This document shows, piece by piece, positions 39,905 through 48,256 of a stretch of DNA of 64,000 bases. Positions within the stretch are counted from its first letter, which is position 1; every line of letters starts with the position of its first letter. The notes under the pieces are model-generated. The model saw nothing but the letters and a program-made list of their open reading frames with translations, was not told where the DNA came from and did not search any database. The translations under genes and the position numbers were made by a program. Location: assembly GCA_029261295.1 (NCBI GenBank), contig JAJDBP010000029.1, positions 62,001-126,000 on the forward strand, given 5' to 3'. This DNA is from Nitrospirales bacterium (GTDB taxonomy: Bacteria > Nitrospirota > Nitrospiria > Nitrospirales > UBA8639).

Positions 39905-40681
39905 ATGTTGCCATCTACATTCATTTTTCTTCAAGGAATTGGAGATTCCACCGAACGCCTGTTGTGGGAGTCGGGGATCACCAATTGGGATACCTTTCTC
40001 CAGCATGCCACCCTTCCTCGTATTTCCACTTCTCGTAAGGCCTTGTATGATACTTCTCTGGAAGAAGCCCGGACCCAATGGCATCAACATAATTCTCGAT
40101 ATTTCGGGAAACTCTTAAAAGCGAGAGACCATTGGCGTTTGTATCCGCATTATCGAAACAATACCGCCTTTTTAGATATTGAAACCAATGGCGTGCCCTC
40201 GCCGCATGGAGAACTCACTGTGGTGGGTATTTATGGTCGAGGACAGATGACGACGTTGGTTCAGGGAGAGACACTTTCGGAATGTCGGCTACAAGAAGAA
40301 CTCGCCTCGTACGACTTACTTGTCACATTCTTTGGGTCGGGATTTGATTTGCCATTTCTCAAACACTCTTATCCAGATTTGCTTCTCGATCATCCGCATC
40401 TCGACTTATGCTTTGCTGCGAGAAGACTGGGATTCAAGGGTGGGCTCAAATCTATCGAACAGGAAATGGGATGTTATCGAGCGGCAGCGCTTGAAGGCTT
40501 AACAGGATGGGATGCCGTTCGCCTCTGGGAAGAATGGCAAGACGGCAGTCGCGCTTCCCGTGACCTTTTAGTGGAGTACAACGAAGCTGACTGCAAAAAC
40601 ATGGAACCCTTGGCTGACCTGATTTGTGACCGGATGATTCGCGCCTATGGTCCACCAGAGACGGTTGGGATAAAAATATGA
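39905..40681 (+). CDS. RNase H-like (YprB-type) DEDD exonuclease domain protein
   Basis: The 258-aa protein has an N-terminal helical hairpin (FLQGIGDSTERLLWESGITN, helix-hairpin-helix-like) and an RNase H-fold domain with LDIETNG (first Asp-x-Glu), VTFFGSGFDLPFLKH (second Asp), and YNEADCKNMEPLADL (third Asp). This matches the ribonuclease_H_2/YprB family of predicted exonucleases; substrate unknown. It overlaps the PP2C gene by four bases (ATGA), so the two are coupled. Confidence 0.83.
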   Translation: MLPSTFIFLQGIGDSTERLLWESGITNWDTFLQHATLPRISTSRKALYDTSLEEARTQWHQHNSRYFGKLLKARDHWRLYPHYRNNTAFLDIETNGVPSPHGELTVVGIYGRGQMTTLVQGETLSECRLQEELASYDLLVTFFGSGFDLPFLKHSYPDLLLDHPHLDLCFAARRLGFKGGLKSIEQEMGCYRAAALEGLTGWDAVRLWEEWQDGSRASRDLLVEYNEADCKNMEPLADLICDRMIRAYGPPETVGIKI

Positions 40682-41493
40682 CCACTCCTTTCGCTCAAAA
40701 ATGGAGAGGAGCCGGTCTGACCGATATTGGTCGGGTCCGTAAGATCAATCAAGACGCGTTTTCTCTTGATCCCGATCATGAACTCTGGGTCTTGGCCGAT
40801 GGCATGGGCGGTCATGCTGGGGGGGAAGTGGCTGCACAAATTGCCGTGGAGACGATTCCTGAATATGTCGGTACCCAACTTGAGGTTCAACCCCAGGATC
40901 CCACGCCCGTCAGCGGCCTAGAAACTATCTTACGACAGGGTATTGAGTTAGCCAATTCGCGTATTCGTGACCAGGCTAGTGAAAATCTCTCGCTCAAGGG
41001 GATGGGCACCACGGTCGTCGCCGTCGCTATGCTACACACCCTAGATCACTGCCATGCCGTGATCGCCCATACGGGAGATAGCCGCGCCTATCTCCTACGG
41101 AATAAACACCTGTCTCTTTGGACGAAAGACCATACGCTGATGGAGGAACGTCTGGACCTGAACCTCATCACTCCCGACCAAGTCCGAACCCACCCACTTC
41201 GGCATGTGCTCACTAGAGCCCTTGGGATCGACCCGCAAGCCCTACCGACGGTGCAAACCTATACCCTTGAAGCTAGGGATATTCTCTTGTTGTGTTCTGA
41301 TGGCCTCACCAAAATGCTCACCGATCCAGAAATTCAAACGTTGCTCCTCAAAGATGCACCAAATCTCGATCGTATGTGTCAGAGGCTGGTAGAAACGGCA
41401 AATCGATTGGGGGGGGAAGACAATACCACCGTGGTCGTGATCGGTGCGGACTCAAATACAACCTTGGTCGATCTGCCGCCTGCTAGCGAGTAG
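40678..41493 (+). CDS. PP2C/PPM-family serine/threonine phosphatase
   Basis: The 271-aa protein shows PPM motifs: TDIGRVRKINQDAF, WVLADGMGGHAGGEVAAQIA, AVIAHTGDSRAYLLR and GGEDNTTVVVIGA, with the metal-binding aspartates. It is the soluble stand-alone type (PrpC/Stp-like) that reverses Hanks-type kinase phosphorylation. No kinase gene is adjacent. It converges on the next gene and overlaps its 3' end by 11 bases. Confidence 0.92.
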   Translation: MTTPFAQKWRGAGLTDIGRVRKINQDAFSLDPDHELWVLADGMGGHAGGEVAAQIAVETIPEYVGTQLEVQPQDPTPVSGLETILRQGIELANSRIRDQASENLSLKGMGTTVVAVAMLHTLDHCHAVIAHTGDSRAYLLRNKHLSLWTKDHTLMEERLDLNLITPDQVRTHPLRHVLTRALGIDPQALPTVQTYTLEARDILLLCSDGLTKMLTDPEIQTLLLKDAPNLDRMCQRLVETANRLGGEDNTTVVVIGADSNTTLVDLPPASE

Positions 41494-42223
41494 GCCTTCG
41501 AAAGAGAGCCGACCACCCAAAATATCCCACCGCATCTTTCATATTAGAAAACCAACGGTGGGTAAAACTCATTGAGGGATCCGTCACATATTGCAGGGTT
41601 AACACAATGCGTTCTTCGCCTTCTCCAAGCGGACTGACCGCATGATGAAGTTTGTCCCCATTAAAATAAATAAAGGTTCCCGGCTCAGTGGCTAACGCGA
41701 GTTCTTGCACGTCTCGGTCGGATTCTTTGGTATGCAATCGACACAATAGCTGGCTAGTCGATCGGTCGCGCAAACCAATTAACACGGTATAGCGGGCCCC
41801 TTTGTAATACGAGGTATCGTAATGATAGCCGATATGATCTCCGGGCTCGGTGTAAAAATACAGGGCACATGCATGGGGGTCTTCATCAGGACAGAGGAGA
41901 AGAGGGACGCCTGCAATTTTACTCAGGACCTGTAGCCACTGTGGGCTCTGATAAAAGGCCATAATGGCTGGGGCTGATTCTTGGAGTAGGTAATAACTGA
42001 CGCTCCCTCCCTTTTTATGCTTGGGAATAAAATTTCGATTAATTTTCGAACGGACACCATCAACTTCCTGAATAAACTCGCCAATTAAGGATGGTGGGAG
42101 CAGCCTCTCCAAGGCTAAGAATTCCCCTTGCGCCCAATACTGCCGCGACCATTCCTCTATATTGATATCTGTCACCAGGTCGGTCACCTGCTGATCCACG
42201 CTGTGCATAGAAATGGGAGGCAT
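41483..42223 (-). CDS. 2OG-Fe(II) oxygenase-like protein
   Basis: The 246-aa protein holds the double-stranded beta-helix metal site: HYDTSYYKGARYTVLIGL (His-x-Asp) and KLHHAVSPLGEGEERIVLTL (distal His and 2-oxoglutarate-binding Arg). An acidic stretch (CPDEDPHACALYFYTEPGDH) precedes the first motif. Substrate unknown; such enzymes hydroxylate proteins or small molecules. Its 3' end overlaps the PP2C gene on the other strand, and a second enzyme of the same fold is divergently transcribed 197 bases away. Confidence 0.82.
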   Translation of the reverse strand: MPPISMHSVDQQVTDLVTDINIEEWSRQYWAQGEFLALERLLPPSLIGEFIQEVDGVRSKINRNFIPKHKKGGSVSYYLLQESAPAIMAFYQSPQWLQVLSKIAGVPLLLCPDEDPHACALYFYTEPGDHIGYHYDTSYYKGARYTVLIGLRDRSTSQLLCRLHTKESDRDVQELALATEPGTFIYFNGDKLHHAVSPLGEGEERIVLTLQYVTDPSMSFTHRWFSNMKDAVGYFGWSALFRRPTR

Positions 42224-42419
42224 TAAATCTTTCCTGCCTTTTCCTAATGTTCAGAATTTTTCAATGGACTATTTGGCACTTTATCATGTTAAAGCTACAA
42301 TCGCACAGTCAATCCAGTTGCCTCAGGTGACTTGACCGCTGAGGGCTCTGCCTTTTATCGTCGCTTGTTATTTGGCACTCTCTCTACTATCCATTAAAAA
42401 TTTAGAATACGAAACACTC

Positions 42420-43088
42420 ATGAGTCTCCTTCCCTATCGTGCCCTCACTCTTGGAACCGATTACTGGATTCAAGATAACGTCCTGCCCAATGCTTTGGAG
42501 ATCGCTCAACGATGTATGAGCTTCAGCACCTGGACTTTAGGGTCGCCATGGCGACCTGAACCCTGGCCGGGTATGCGTGCACAGGGAGCCTTAACCCCAG
42601 ATGAAGTCCAAACCATCGAAAGCTGCGTCAAGCAATATTTACATGTGCCGAATCTCACTCCACAAAGCGATTCGGAGGCTGGCCTTTCAGGACATAATCA
42701 TATTCAAATTTGTGGCGGGTCCGAAGGTGTGGCACGACCCCATGTTGATTCGGCAAGCATTTGCGATTACGCAGCCGTTCTCTATCTCCATCCCAGTCCC
42801 CCTACCACCCACAGCGGTACGTCCTTTTACCGACTGCATCTTCCCGGAGAATCACCGGACGGCAATTATTGTCCGAAGGCATATGAAAGTCTCAGCGAAG
42901 TGCCAGGATTTTCACAAGAAATGGACCCGACCATGTTCGATGAAATTTTAGAGGCGCCATATGTCTTCAATCGCCTGGTCGCCTATAAATCTGATTTGAT
43001 TCATTCCGCCACTGGCTATTTTGGGTGGGATCATGCTCTCGCTTCCAAACGCATGGCTGTCGTCTTCTTCTGGAAAGCTCCAGAGTAA
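42420..43088 (+). CDS. DUF6445-like 2OG-Fe(II) oxygenase-fold protein
   Basis: ATG 42420 gives 222 aa; a TTG 48 bases upstream is possible but less likely. Residues match DUF6445-type proteins: YWIQDNVLPNALEIAQRC, RPHVDSASICDYAAVLYLHP (His-x-Asp), SDLIHSATGYFGWD (distal His) and SKRMAVVFFW (Arg). The metal triad of the oxygenase fold appears complete. These proteins often hydroxylate tryptophan-like or peptide substrates near oxygenase-related genes, but the substrate here is unknown. Confidence 0.75.
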   Translation: MSLLPYRALTLGTDYWIQDNVLPNALEIAQRCMSFSTWTLGSPWRPEPWPGMRAQGALTPDEVQTIESCVKQYLHVPNLTPQSDSEAGLSGHNHIQICGGSEGVARPHVDSASICDYAAVLYLHPSPPTTHSGTSFYRLHLPGESPDGNYCPKAYESLSEVPGFSQEMDPTMFDEILEAPYVFNRLVAYKSDLIHSATGYFGWDHALASKRMAVVFFWKAPE

Positions 43089-43108
43089 AGATGATAGAGA
43101 CCAGGACA

Positions 43109-44839
43109 TTATCTTCGGGATTTGTTCGTCTTTTCTTTTTTGGTGGGATGATTCCTTTTTCTCTGATCACCGACTTCTAACATTTCGACGGCCGCGTGTT
43201 TGATGGTTGGGGTTACCGTACCACCACCTAACATACGAGCAATTTCTCCTTCCCGCTGCACATCAGTTATTTCCTGCACTTTCGTAAATGTTCGATCATT
43301 CTCAGATACTTTTTCCACCACAAATTGGGCATGCGCCTGTGACGCAATCTGCGGCAAATGTGTGATACAGCACACTTGATGGTATTCGGCCAATTGTCGC
43401 AACCGATTGCCCATCACCATGCCGGCTTCTCCCCCTACCCCACTATCAATTTCATCAAAAATTACGACAGGCGTCTGATCATTGCCAGCAAACACTGTTT
43501 TCAATGCGAGCATGATGCGCGACAGTTCTCCCCCTGAGGCAATCTTGCCTAACGGCATCGGTGGCTCGCCAGGATTGGGGGAGAGCAGGAGTTCAATCCG
43601 ATCCTTTCCCATTGGGCCAAATACAGGCTTGCCCTGCTCTTGAACAAGATTCACCTGAATCTTCATGGCTCCCATTTTCAGTTCATCAAATTCCTGTTGA
43701 ATTTGTTTGCCCAATTGTTTCGCGACTTTTTTTCTTTTGGTGGATAAATCATTGGCCAAGTTCTCCATGGCGTGAAAACTATTTTTCACCTCGGCTTCCA
43801 GCTTTGAAACTTGTTCATCCTTGTGTTCAAAGAATGCCAAATTCTCTTCTAAACTCTTAACCAATTCGATTAATTCTTCTATGGATTTGCCATATTTCTT
43901 TTTTACACGCTGTAATCCTGCGACACGAGAGTCAATCACTTCCATGCGTTCAGGATTAGATTCCGTTTGAGAACGAAAATCCCGAAGTTGCTGAGACACC
44001 TCCTGTAGGGCAATGGCAGAGGATTCCAATTGGGGCAGCCATACCAGACATTGCGCATCAATCATCCCAAGTTCTTTGACCCAGTTTGTGACTTTTTGAA
44101 GTTCCGCCAAGACCGAATGCTCTCCCTCGTATAACACCTCAAATGACTGATGCGACAATTCCCCCAATCTCCCACTGTGTTTCAAACGATGATATTCCTG
44201 ATTGAGGGCTTCTTCCTCCCCGATTTGCAATTGAATTTTTGACAATTCATCGTATTGAAATTGAAGGACATCCTGTTGAGCTGCTTGACCTTCAAGTTTT
44301 TGTTTCAAGCTCTCCAAGGCCGTTTGTTTTTCTTTCCAATCCTCATATTGCTGCTGAAACGATTCAACCATAGGCATTAACCCGCCATAGGCATCCAAGA
44401 GTTGCAGCTGTGCTTTAGGAGATAACAATGACTGCTGGTCATGCTGACCATGTATATCGACTAACTGTCGACCCACATCTTGCAGTGTTTGAACCGGGGC
44501 CAATTGCCCGTTCACATAACTTCGGTTTTTCCCAGAACGTGCCAAGATGCGGCGAATGAACACGTCGCATTGGTCCGCCAGTAAAAAACCATTTTGACGT
44601 AATTGGCCCACTAACGGGTGGGAATCTTGGAGGGTAAAACAGGCTTCTAACAACGCTTCTTCCGCACCGAATCGAATGTGTTCAGCAGAAGCTCGGCCAC
44701 CAACGATTAAGAGTAAGGCATCGATCAACAGAGATTTCCCTGCACCGGTTTCTCCGGTTAACACGAGAAATCCTTTAGGCAGAACGAGATGGAGCTGGTC
44801 GATGAGGGCGAAGTTGGAAATACGTAGCTCGGTTAGCAT
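43109..44839 (-). CDS. recN: DNA repair protein RecN
   Basis: The 576-aa SMC-like ATPase begins with the head (MLTELRISNFALIDQLHLVL, GETGAGKSLLIDALLLIVGG), has long coiled coils in the middle and ends with the signature ASGGELSRIMLALKTVF and VVIFDEIDSGVGG. RecN acts in double-strand-break repair. A short basic tail (NHPTKKEKTNKSRR) is extra. It converges on the oxygenase gene. Confidence 0.96.
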   Translation of the reverse strand: MLTELRISNFALIDQLHLVLPKGFLVLTGETGAGKSLLIDALLLIVGGRASAEHIRFGAEEALLEACFTLQDSHPLVGQLRQNGFLLADQCDVFIRRILARSGKNRSYVNGQLAPVQTLQDVGRQLVDIHGQHDQQSLLSPKAQLQLLDAYGGLMPMVESFQQQYEDWKEKQTALESLKQKLEGQAAQQDVLQFQYDELSKIQLQIGEEEALNQEYHRLKHSGRLGELSHQSFEVLYEGEHSVLAELQKVTNWVKELGMIDAQCLVWLPQLESSAIALQEVSQQLRDFRSQTESNPERMEVIDSRVAGLQRVKKKYGKSIEELIELVKSLEENLAFFEHKDEQVSKLEAEVKNSFHAMENLANDLSTKRKKVAKQLGKQIQQEFDELKMGAMKIQVNLVQEQGKPVFGPMGKDRIELLLSPNPGEPPMPLGKIASGGELSRIMLALKTVFAGNDQTPVVIFDEIDSGVGGEAGMVMGNRLRQLAEYHQVCCITHLPQIASQAHAQFVVEKVSENDRTFTKVQEITDVQREGEIARMLGGGTVTPTIKHAAVEMLEVGDQRKRNHPTKKEKTNKSRR

Positions 44840-44864
44840 TGCACCGAGTAATCCGCCCTAGACC

Positions 44865-45212
44865 TTAGGCCGTAGCAGAGGATTGGGATAAGAGAGAATC
44901 AATGATCTCTTTGAACTGTTGTTTGGGACGAGCTCCAACAATTTTTTCCACGACTTCCCCGCCTTTAAAAAACAAAATACTCGGGATACTCATGATTTGG
45001 TATTTTCCCGCCACTTCAGGAGCTTCATCGGTATTCAATTTCATAACTTTGAGACGGCCCTGATATTCTTGCGCCAGCTCTTCCACAATGGGGGCAACCA
45101 TTTGACAAGGTCCACACCACACTGCCCAGAAATCTACCATCACGACATCCGTAGATTTCATCACTTCCCCATCCCAATTTGCTGCATCGGCTACGGCTAC
45201 AAGATCAGACAC
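44865..45212 (-). CDS. trxA: Thioredoxin
   Basis: The 115-aa protein carries VDFWAVWCGPCQMVAPIVEE with the WCGPC active site, and the cis-proline segment MSIPSILFFKGG. It is reduced by the thioredoxin reductase encoded in part at 1-423. It reads towards recN on the same strand. Confidence 0.96.
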   Translation of the reverse strand: MSDLVAVADAANWDGEVMKSTDVVMVDFWAVWCGPCQMVAPIVEELAQEYQGRLKVMKLNTDEAPEVAGKYQIMSIPSILFFKGGEVVEKIVGARPKQQFKEIIDSLLSQSSATA

Positions 45213-45382
45213 GGACTGCCTCCTTGGAAAAATAAAATCGAAAAAAACTCAATAGGGTCATCCTAAAACTGCCTTCTGTAGACTGTCAACTCACATGCGC
45301 CTTTCTTCGGAATGAGAATAGGACGGAATGTTCAGCGAAATCATCTTTCATTATTCTTGCTTTTCGTCATGAAAGTAGGCCC

Positions 45383-45952
45383 TTACCAATTCCATTCTTT
45401 CGGTATTCCTGCCCACCAGGAATCCGGCTGAGTTTTGCGCCAGGCAGATTGTTGCAACCACAATTCATCGGTTCGGGCTCGATCCAGTCTATTCGCCATA
45501 GAGGCTGTAATATCAAATTGCTGCCGTAAGCCTTCGTGAATCAACTCTTGCGCCATTCGAGCCATGACATTGGGTGGGTCAATAATATCAATCACTTCTC
45601 GTGCTGTGAGGTTGAGGGATAATTGCTCAACTTTGACGTAATCTTCTTGTTTCGCCAAAAAGGCTAAATATCCATCAATCGCTTGATACACATAGGCAAG
45701 GTAGACGTAGGCTTCCACCGAGGGATTCTTATCAATATTTCGCTGACAGGCCTCTACGGCTCGTCGGTAATCGCCCACCTGAATAAACACCTTGGCACGA
45801 CTTAATTCCGAAATTTCTGGTGTGTGAACTTGGTTCACCTCGGCCATGCTTGTAGAAACCTCTAACAACGGCCAGCATCCAACTAGAAGAACGAACAAAC
45901 CACAATGAATAACAGAAAAATACCCCTGTTCAACTAACGGTTCTTCTCGCAT
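45383..45952 (-). CDS. Probable lipoprotein with TPR-like helices
   Basis: The 189-aa protein has a hydrophobic N-terminus with a lipobox-like LLVGC (Cys26). A helical body follows, with a TPR-like pair (AKVFIQVGDYRRAVEACQRN, VEAYVYLAYVYQAIDGYLAF) and TASMANRLDRARTDELWLQQ. I do not recognise a specific family. It is a single gene upstream of trxA in the same direction. Confidence 0.65.
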   Translation of the reverse strand: MREEPLVEQGYFSVIHCGLFVLLVGCWPLLEVSTSMAEVNQVHTPEISELSRAKVFIQVGDYRRAVEACQRNIDKNPSVEAYVYLAYVYQAIDGYLAFLAKQEDYVKVEQLSLNLTAREVIDIIDPPNVMARMAQELIHEGLRQQFDITASMANRLDRARTDELWLQQSAWRKTQPDSWWAGIPKEWNW

Positions 45953-46308
45953 CAGCTTACTCCCTGTTCACTACCACAATAAAATGTGCGGTATTTAGGT
46001 GTTTCATCTCGGTTTAGGCCAAGGGTGTCATGTTTTTTTGCAGTTGAAAGAAACGAAAATTCCTTCACGTTTTCAATGATCTAAAGCCTAGAACTCCTAT
46101 AAGAGTACCATTTTTCACCGTTCTTCTTGTAGTCAAAGAATGACATGTTCTTCTGCTCGAACACTTTTGACAACTCCTACCTACCATCCCATTTGTCCTT
46201 AATTTCACACGGCGACTCATAAGATGCATCAACCCCTACCTATTTTAAACTCTATTCGTCAGTGGCATATCGATTGCGAAGGAAACCCTTTCAAGCAGGA
46301 TTTGGGAA
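45953..46308. other. Intergenic region
   Basis: The 356-base gap between the divergent TPR-like lipoprotein and SleB-like genes holds no clear RNA or promoter. A TTGACA at about 46166 has no good -10. A 38-codon frame from ATG 46224 overlaps the next gene but has no ribosome-binding site. Confidence 0.4.
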
Positions 46309-46938
46309 ATGACCAAGACAAAAACCATTCATCTCATTAACGAAGAGTATGATTCAATGTCATTAATTATTAAACATCTTGTTCCATTACTCAATGTTAG
46401 CACCTTCCTGGGCATTGTGGCCTTTTCAGCCTGTCTTCTTTTCCCCTTATCGCCGACACCTGCGAATTCAAGCGATATGGCACGAGGGCTTTCATTACAC
46501 TCCCAACATGCCAAACCACTTAATCCTGCACAGACTTCTGAATCAGCCCATAGCGACGATATCCTCGCAGCATTGACCATTTATCTCGAAGCTCAAGGTG
46601 AAAGTTTTGCTGGGAAAATGGCTGTTGCCGCCGTGATTCGAAATCGAATGCACCATAAATATCACAGCGATGGCACCGTGATTGGCACAGTCTTACGCGC
46701 GAAACAATTTGAACCGTGGATAGGGCGTTCGCCTGGAGAAATTCGCTTTAATCCTAAAAATCGAAAAATGCAGGAGAGCTTATTGGCCTGGGAGCTGGTA
46801 CAAGATGGGCGAAAAGTGGTGAACGGGGCCGTGCTTTTTTACAATCCAACGTTAGTTGCCGCACCCAGATGGGCCCGGGTCTATCGCCGGGTCGCCACAA
46901 TTGGGGGCCATGAATTTTTCAATAAACACCATATTTAA
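46309..46938 (+). CDS. SleB/CwlJ-like cell wall hydrolase
   Basis: The 209-aa protein has an N-terminal membrane segment (LNVSTFLGIVAFSACLLFPL) and a C-terminal hydrolase_2 domain: LTIYLEAQGESFAGKMAVAA, VIRNRMHHKYHSDGTVIGTV, KQFEPW and GAVLFYNPTLVAAPRWA. The catalytic Glu is in LEAQGE. It cleaves peptidoglycan in the periplasm. An in-frame ATG at 46357 is an alternative start. It converges on the FliA-type sigma gene with adjacent stops (46938/46939). Confidence 0.85.
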   Translation: MTKTKTIHLINEEYDSMSLIIKHLVPLLNVSTFLGIVAFSACLLFPLSPTPANSSDMARGLSLHSQHAKPLNPAQTSESAHSDDILAALTIYLEAQGESFAGKMAVAAVIRNRMHHKYHSDGTVIGTVLRAKQFEPWIGRSPGEIRFNPKNRKMQESLLAWELVQDGRKVVNGAVLFYNPTLVAAPRWARVYRRVATIGGHEFFNKHHI

Positions 46939-47817
46939 TTAGACGTGAGCAATCGTTGTCTTCCGTAAGTTTCTCGGTCGGTTTTTCTTTTGACTGCCAT
47001 TCTCGATTCCATCAAGCTGGACACGCAATTGTCGAAGCGCCGCAGAATGCACACGACACACACCCGACTCGGTCAAACCTAACTGGCTACCAATTTCTTT
47101 CATCGTCTTTCCTACATGATAATATAATTGCAACACCTCCTGTTGCCGAGACGACAAACTGACCAACGCCGCTTGTAAGGCCGCCTTCATTTCTGCGTCA
47201 GCACAAGCCGCAAATGGGTCATGACGTTCTTGATCTGGCAAGACATCTCCCAGGGTACAACTGTCTTCCTCATATCCCACTGGCTCATCTAAGCTGACTA
47301 ACCTTGGATCACAGGTTGCGCCTCTCTCAAGTTCTGCTTGCGACACTCCTAACGCCTTGGCCAATTCTTCCGTTGTTGGGGACACTCCATATTTTTGGAA
47401 ATAGTTATCAACGATTTGCCGGATTTGTTCTCGACGCGCCCGAACAGAGCGGGGCACCCAATCCATGGCACGAATTTCATCCAACATCATGCCGCGAATC
47501 CGATATTCTGCAAACGTGCGGAACTTAATATCTCGCGTTGGGTCAAATCGTTTCAGTGCGCTTAACAGGCCCATCGCCCCGACACTGCTGAGATCTTCAA
47601 CATCTAAGGAAAATGGATTTTTAAGCGCCATGGCCCCCGCCATGCGACGGATAATCGGAAGAAACTCTTGAAGAATGGCTGTCAATTGCTCTTGATTCAG
47701 CTTGGAATAATATGTCTCCGCTTCATGAGGCTGGACAACCTTCGTCGCCAGTCCGACCGAACCCATGCCTATGGCTTCTTCGGGTAAGGGATATGAATGA
47801 TGTCTCTGTTCGTCCAT
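46939..47817 (-). CDS. fliA: FliA/WhiG-type sigma factor (sigma-28 family)
   Basis: From ATG 47817 the protein is 292 aa. Region 2 reads VGAMGLLSALKRFDPTRDIK, FRTFAEYRIRGMMLDEIRAM and DWVPRSVRARREQI, diagnostic of FliA. Region 3 (VSPTTEELAKALGVSQAEL) and region 4 (SSRQQEVLQLYYHVGKTMKE, LGLTESGVCRVHSAALRQLR) follow. An N-terminal tail and a basic C-terminus make it about 40 residues longer than E. coli FliA. Sigma-28 directs late flagellar and chemotaxis genes, none of which is in the window. A riboswitch and terminator precede it, so start codons upstream of 47817 are excluded. Confidence 0.92.
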   Translation of the reverse strand: MDEQRHHSYPLPEEAIGMGSVGLATKVVQPHEAETYYSKLNQEQLTAILQEFLPIIRRMAGAMALKNPFSLDVEDLSSVGAMGLLSALKRFDPTRDIKFRTFAEYRIRGMMLDEIRAMDWVPRSVRARREQIRQIVDNYFQKYGVSPTTEELAKALGVSQAELERGATCDPRLVSLDEPVGYEEDSCTLGDVLPDQERHDPFAACADAEMKAALQAALVSLSSRQQEVLQLYYHVGKTMKEIGSQLGLTESGVCRVHSAALRQLRVQLDGIENGSQKKNRPRNLRKTTIAHV

Positions 47818-47840
47818 ATTCTGGTCTGTCCTTTCCGACC

Positions 47841-47873
47841 AAAAAAAAACGCCCAACTCCTGAGGAATGGGCG
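47841..47873 (-). terminator. Intrinsic terminator between the riboswitch and fliA
   Basis: On the reverse strand CGCCCA...TGGGCG form the base of a hairpin (47873-47850, with TCC/GGA inside around TCA) followed by nine T (47849-47841). It lies after the aptamer and 24 bases before the fliA ATG, as expected of a riboswitch expression platform. It also blocks read-through from lptF-lptG. Confidence 0.85.
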
Positions 47874-47896
47874 CATGAACGAACGTGGGATATCCT

Positions 47897-47997
47897 ACAG
47901 TTCGGTAACCAGACTAACCCTGAACCTTCTACTGGCCCATGGTCTCTTGGCTTTGCGCCCTATCCTCACGGATAGTTTGCCCTTGTCACCTGCTCAA
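47897..47997 (-). promoter_or_regulatory. Cyclic-di-GMP-I (GEMM) riboswitch aptamer upstream of fliA
   Basis: Reading the reverse strand, ACAAGGGCAAAC (from 47986) leads into a five-pair stem TATCC/GGATA capped by GTGA (a GNRA loop, 47969-47966). GGGCGCAAAGCC (47960-47949), a second stem region, and GGTTACCGA (47910-47902) follow. These are the conserved GGGCAAAC, G-CGCAAAGCC and GGUUACCGA blocks of class I c-di-GMP riboswitches, with the GNRA loop in the right helix. TAGAAT at 48004-48009 on this strand gives a start just before the aptamer. The terminator follows about 25 bases after it. The exact P1 pairing is weak by eye. Confidence 0.85.
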
Positions 47998-48256
47998 TGA
48001 CTTATTCTACTATTCACACCTCATAACGAAATTCCCGTCATTCTTTCCATCTTTGAATTTATCAATTCTCTTAAAAAATTATCATTTCCTTTGGCTCTCT
48101 CTCCGTCCGTGCAAATGTTATCGGGCCCAGCCTTTTTGGAATTAAGGAAAAAACTTGACGGAGAATGAGAAAAACATAGAAATTCATATATCCCCAATAA
48201 TTAGCATGAAACTCCCTATTTACATTTGCAGGAAAAGAAGGATTTTTCAGTTAATT

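Noticed and set aside
46224-46340. 38-codon frame before the SleB-like gene
   Set aside because: No ribosome-binding site, and it overlaps a well-supported gene.
47818-47856. Earlier start for the FliA-type sigma factor
   Set aside because: The extra codons are read through the terminator stem and T run, which is the riboswitch expression platform.
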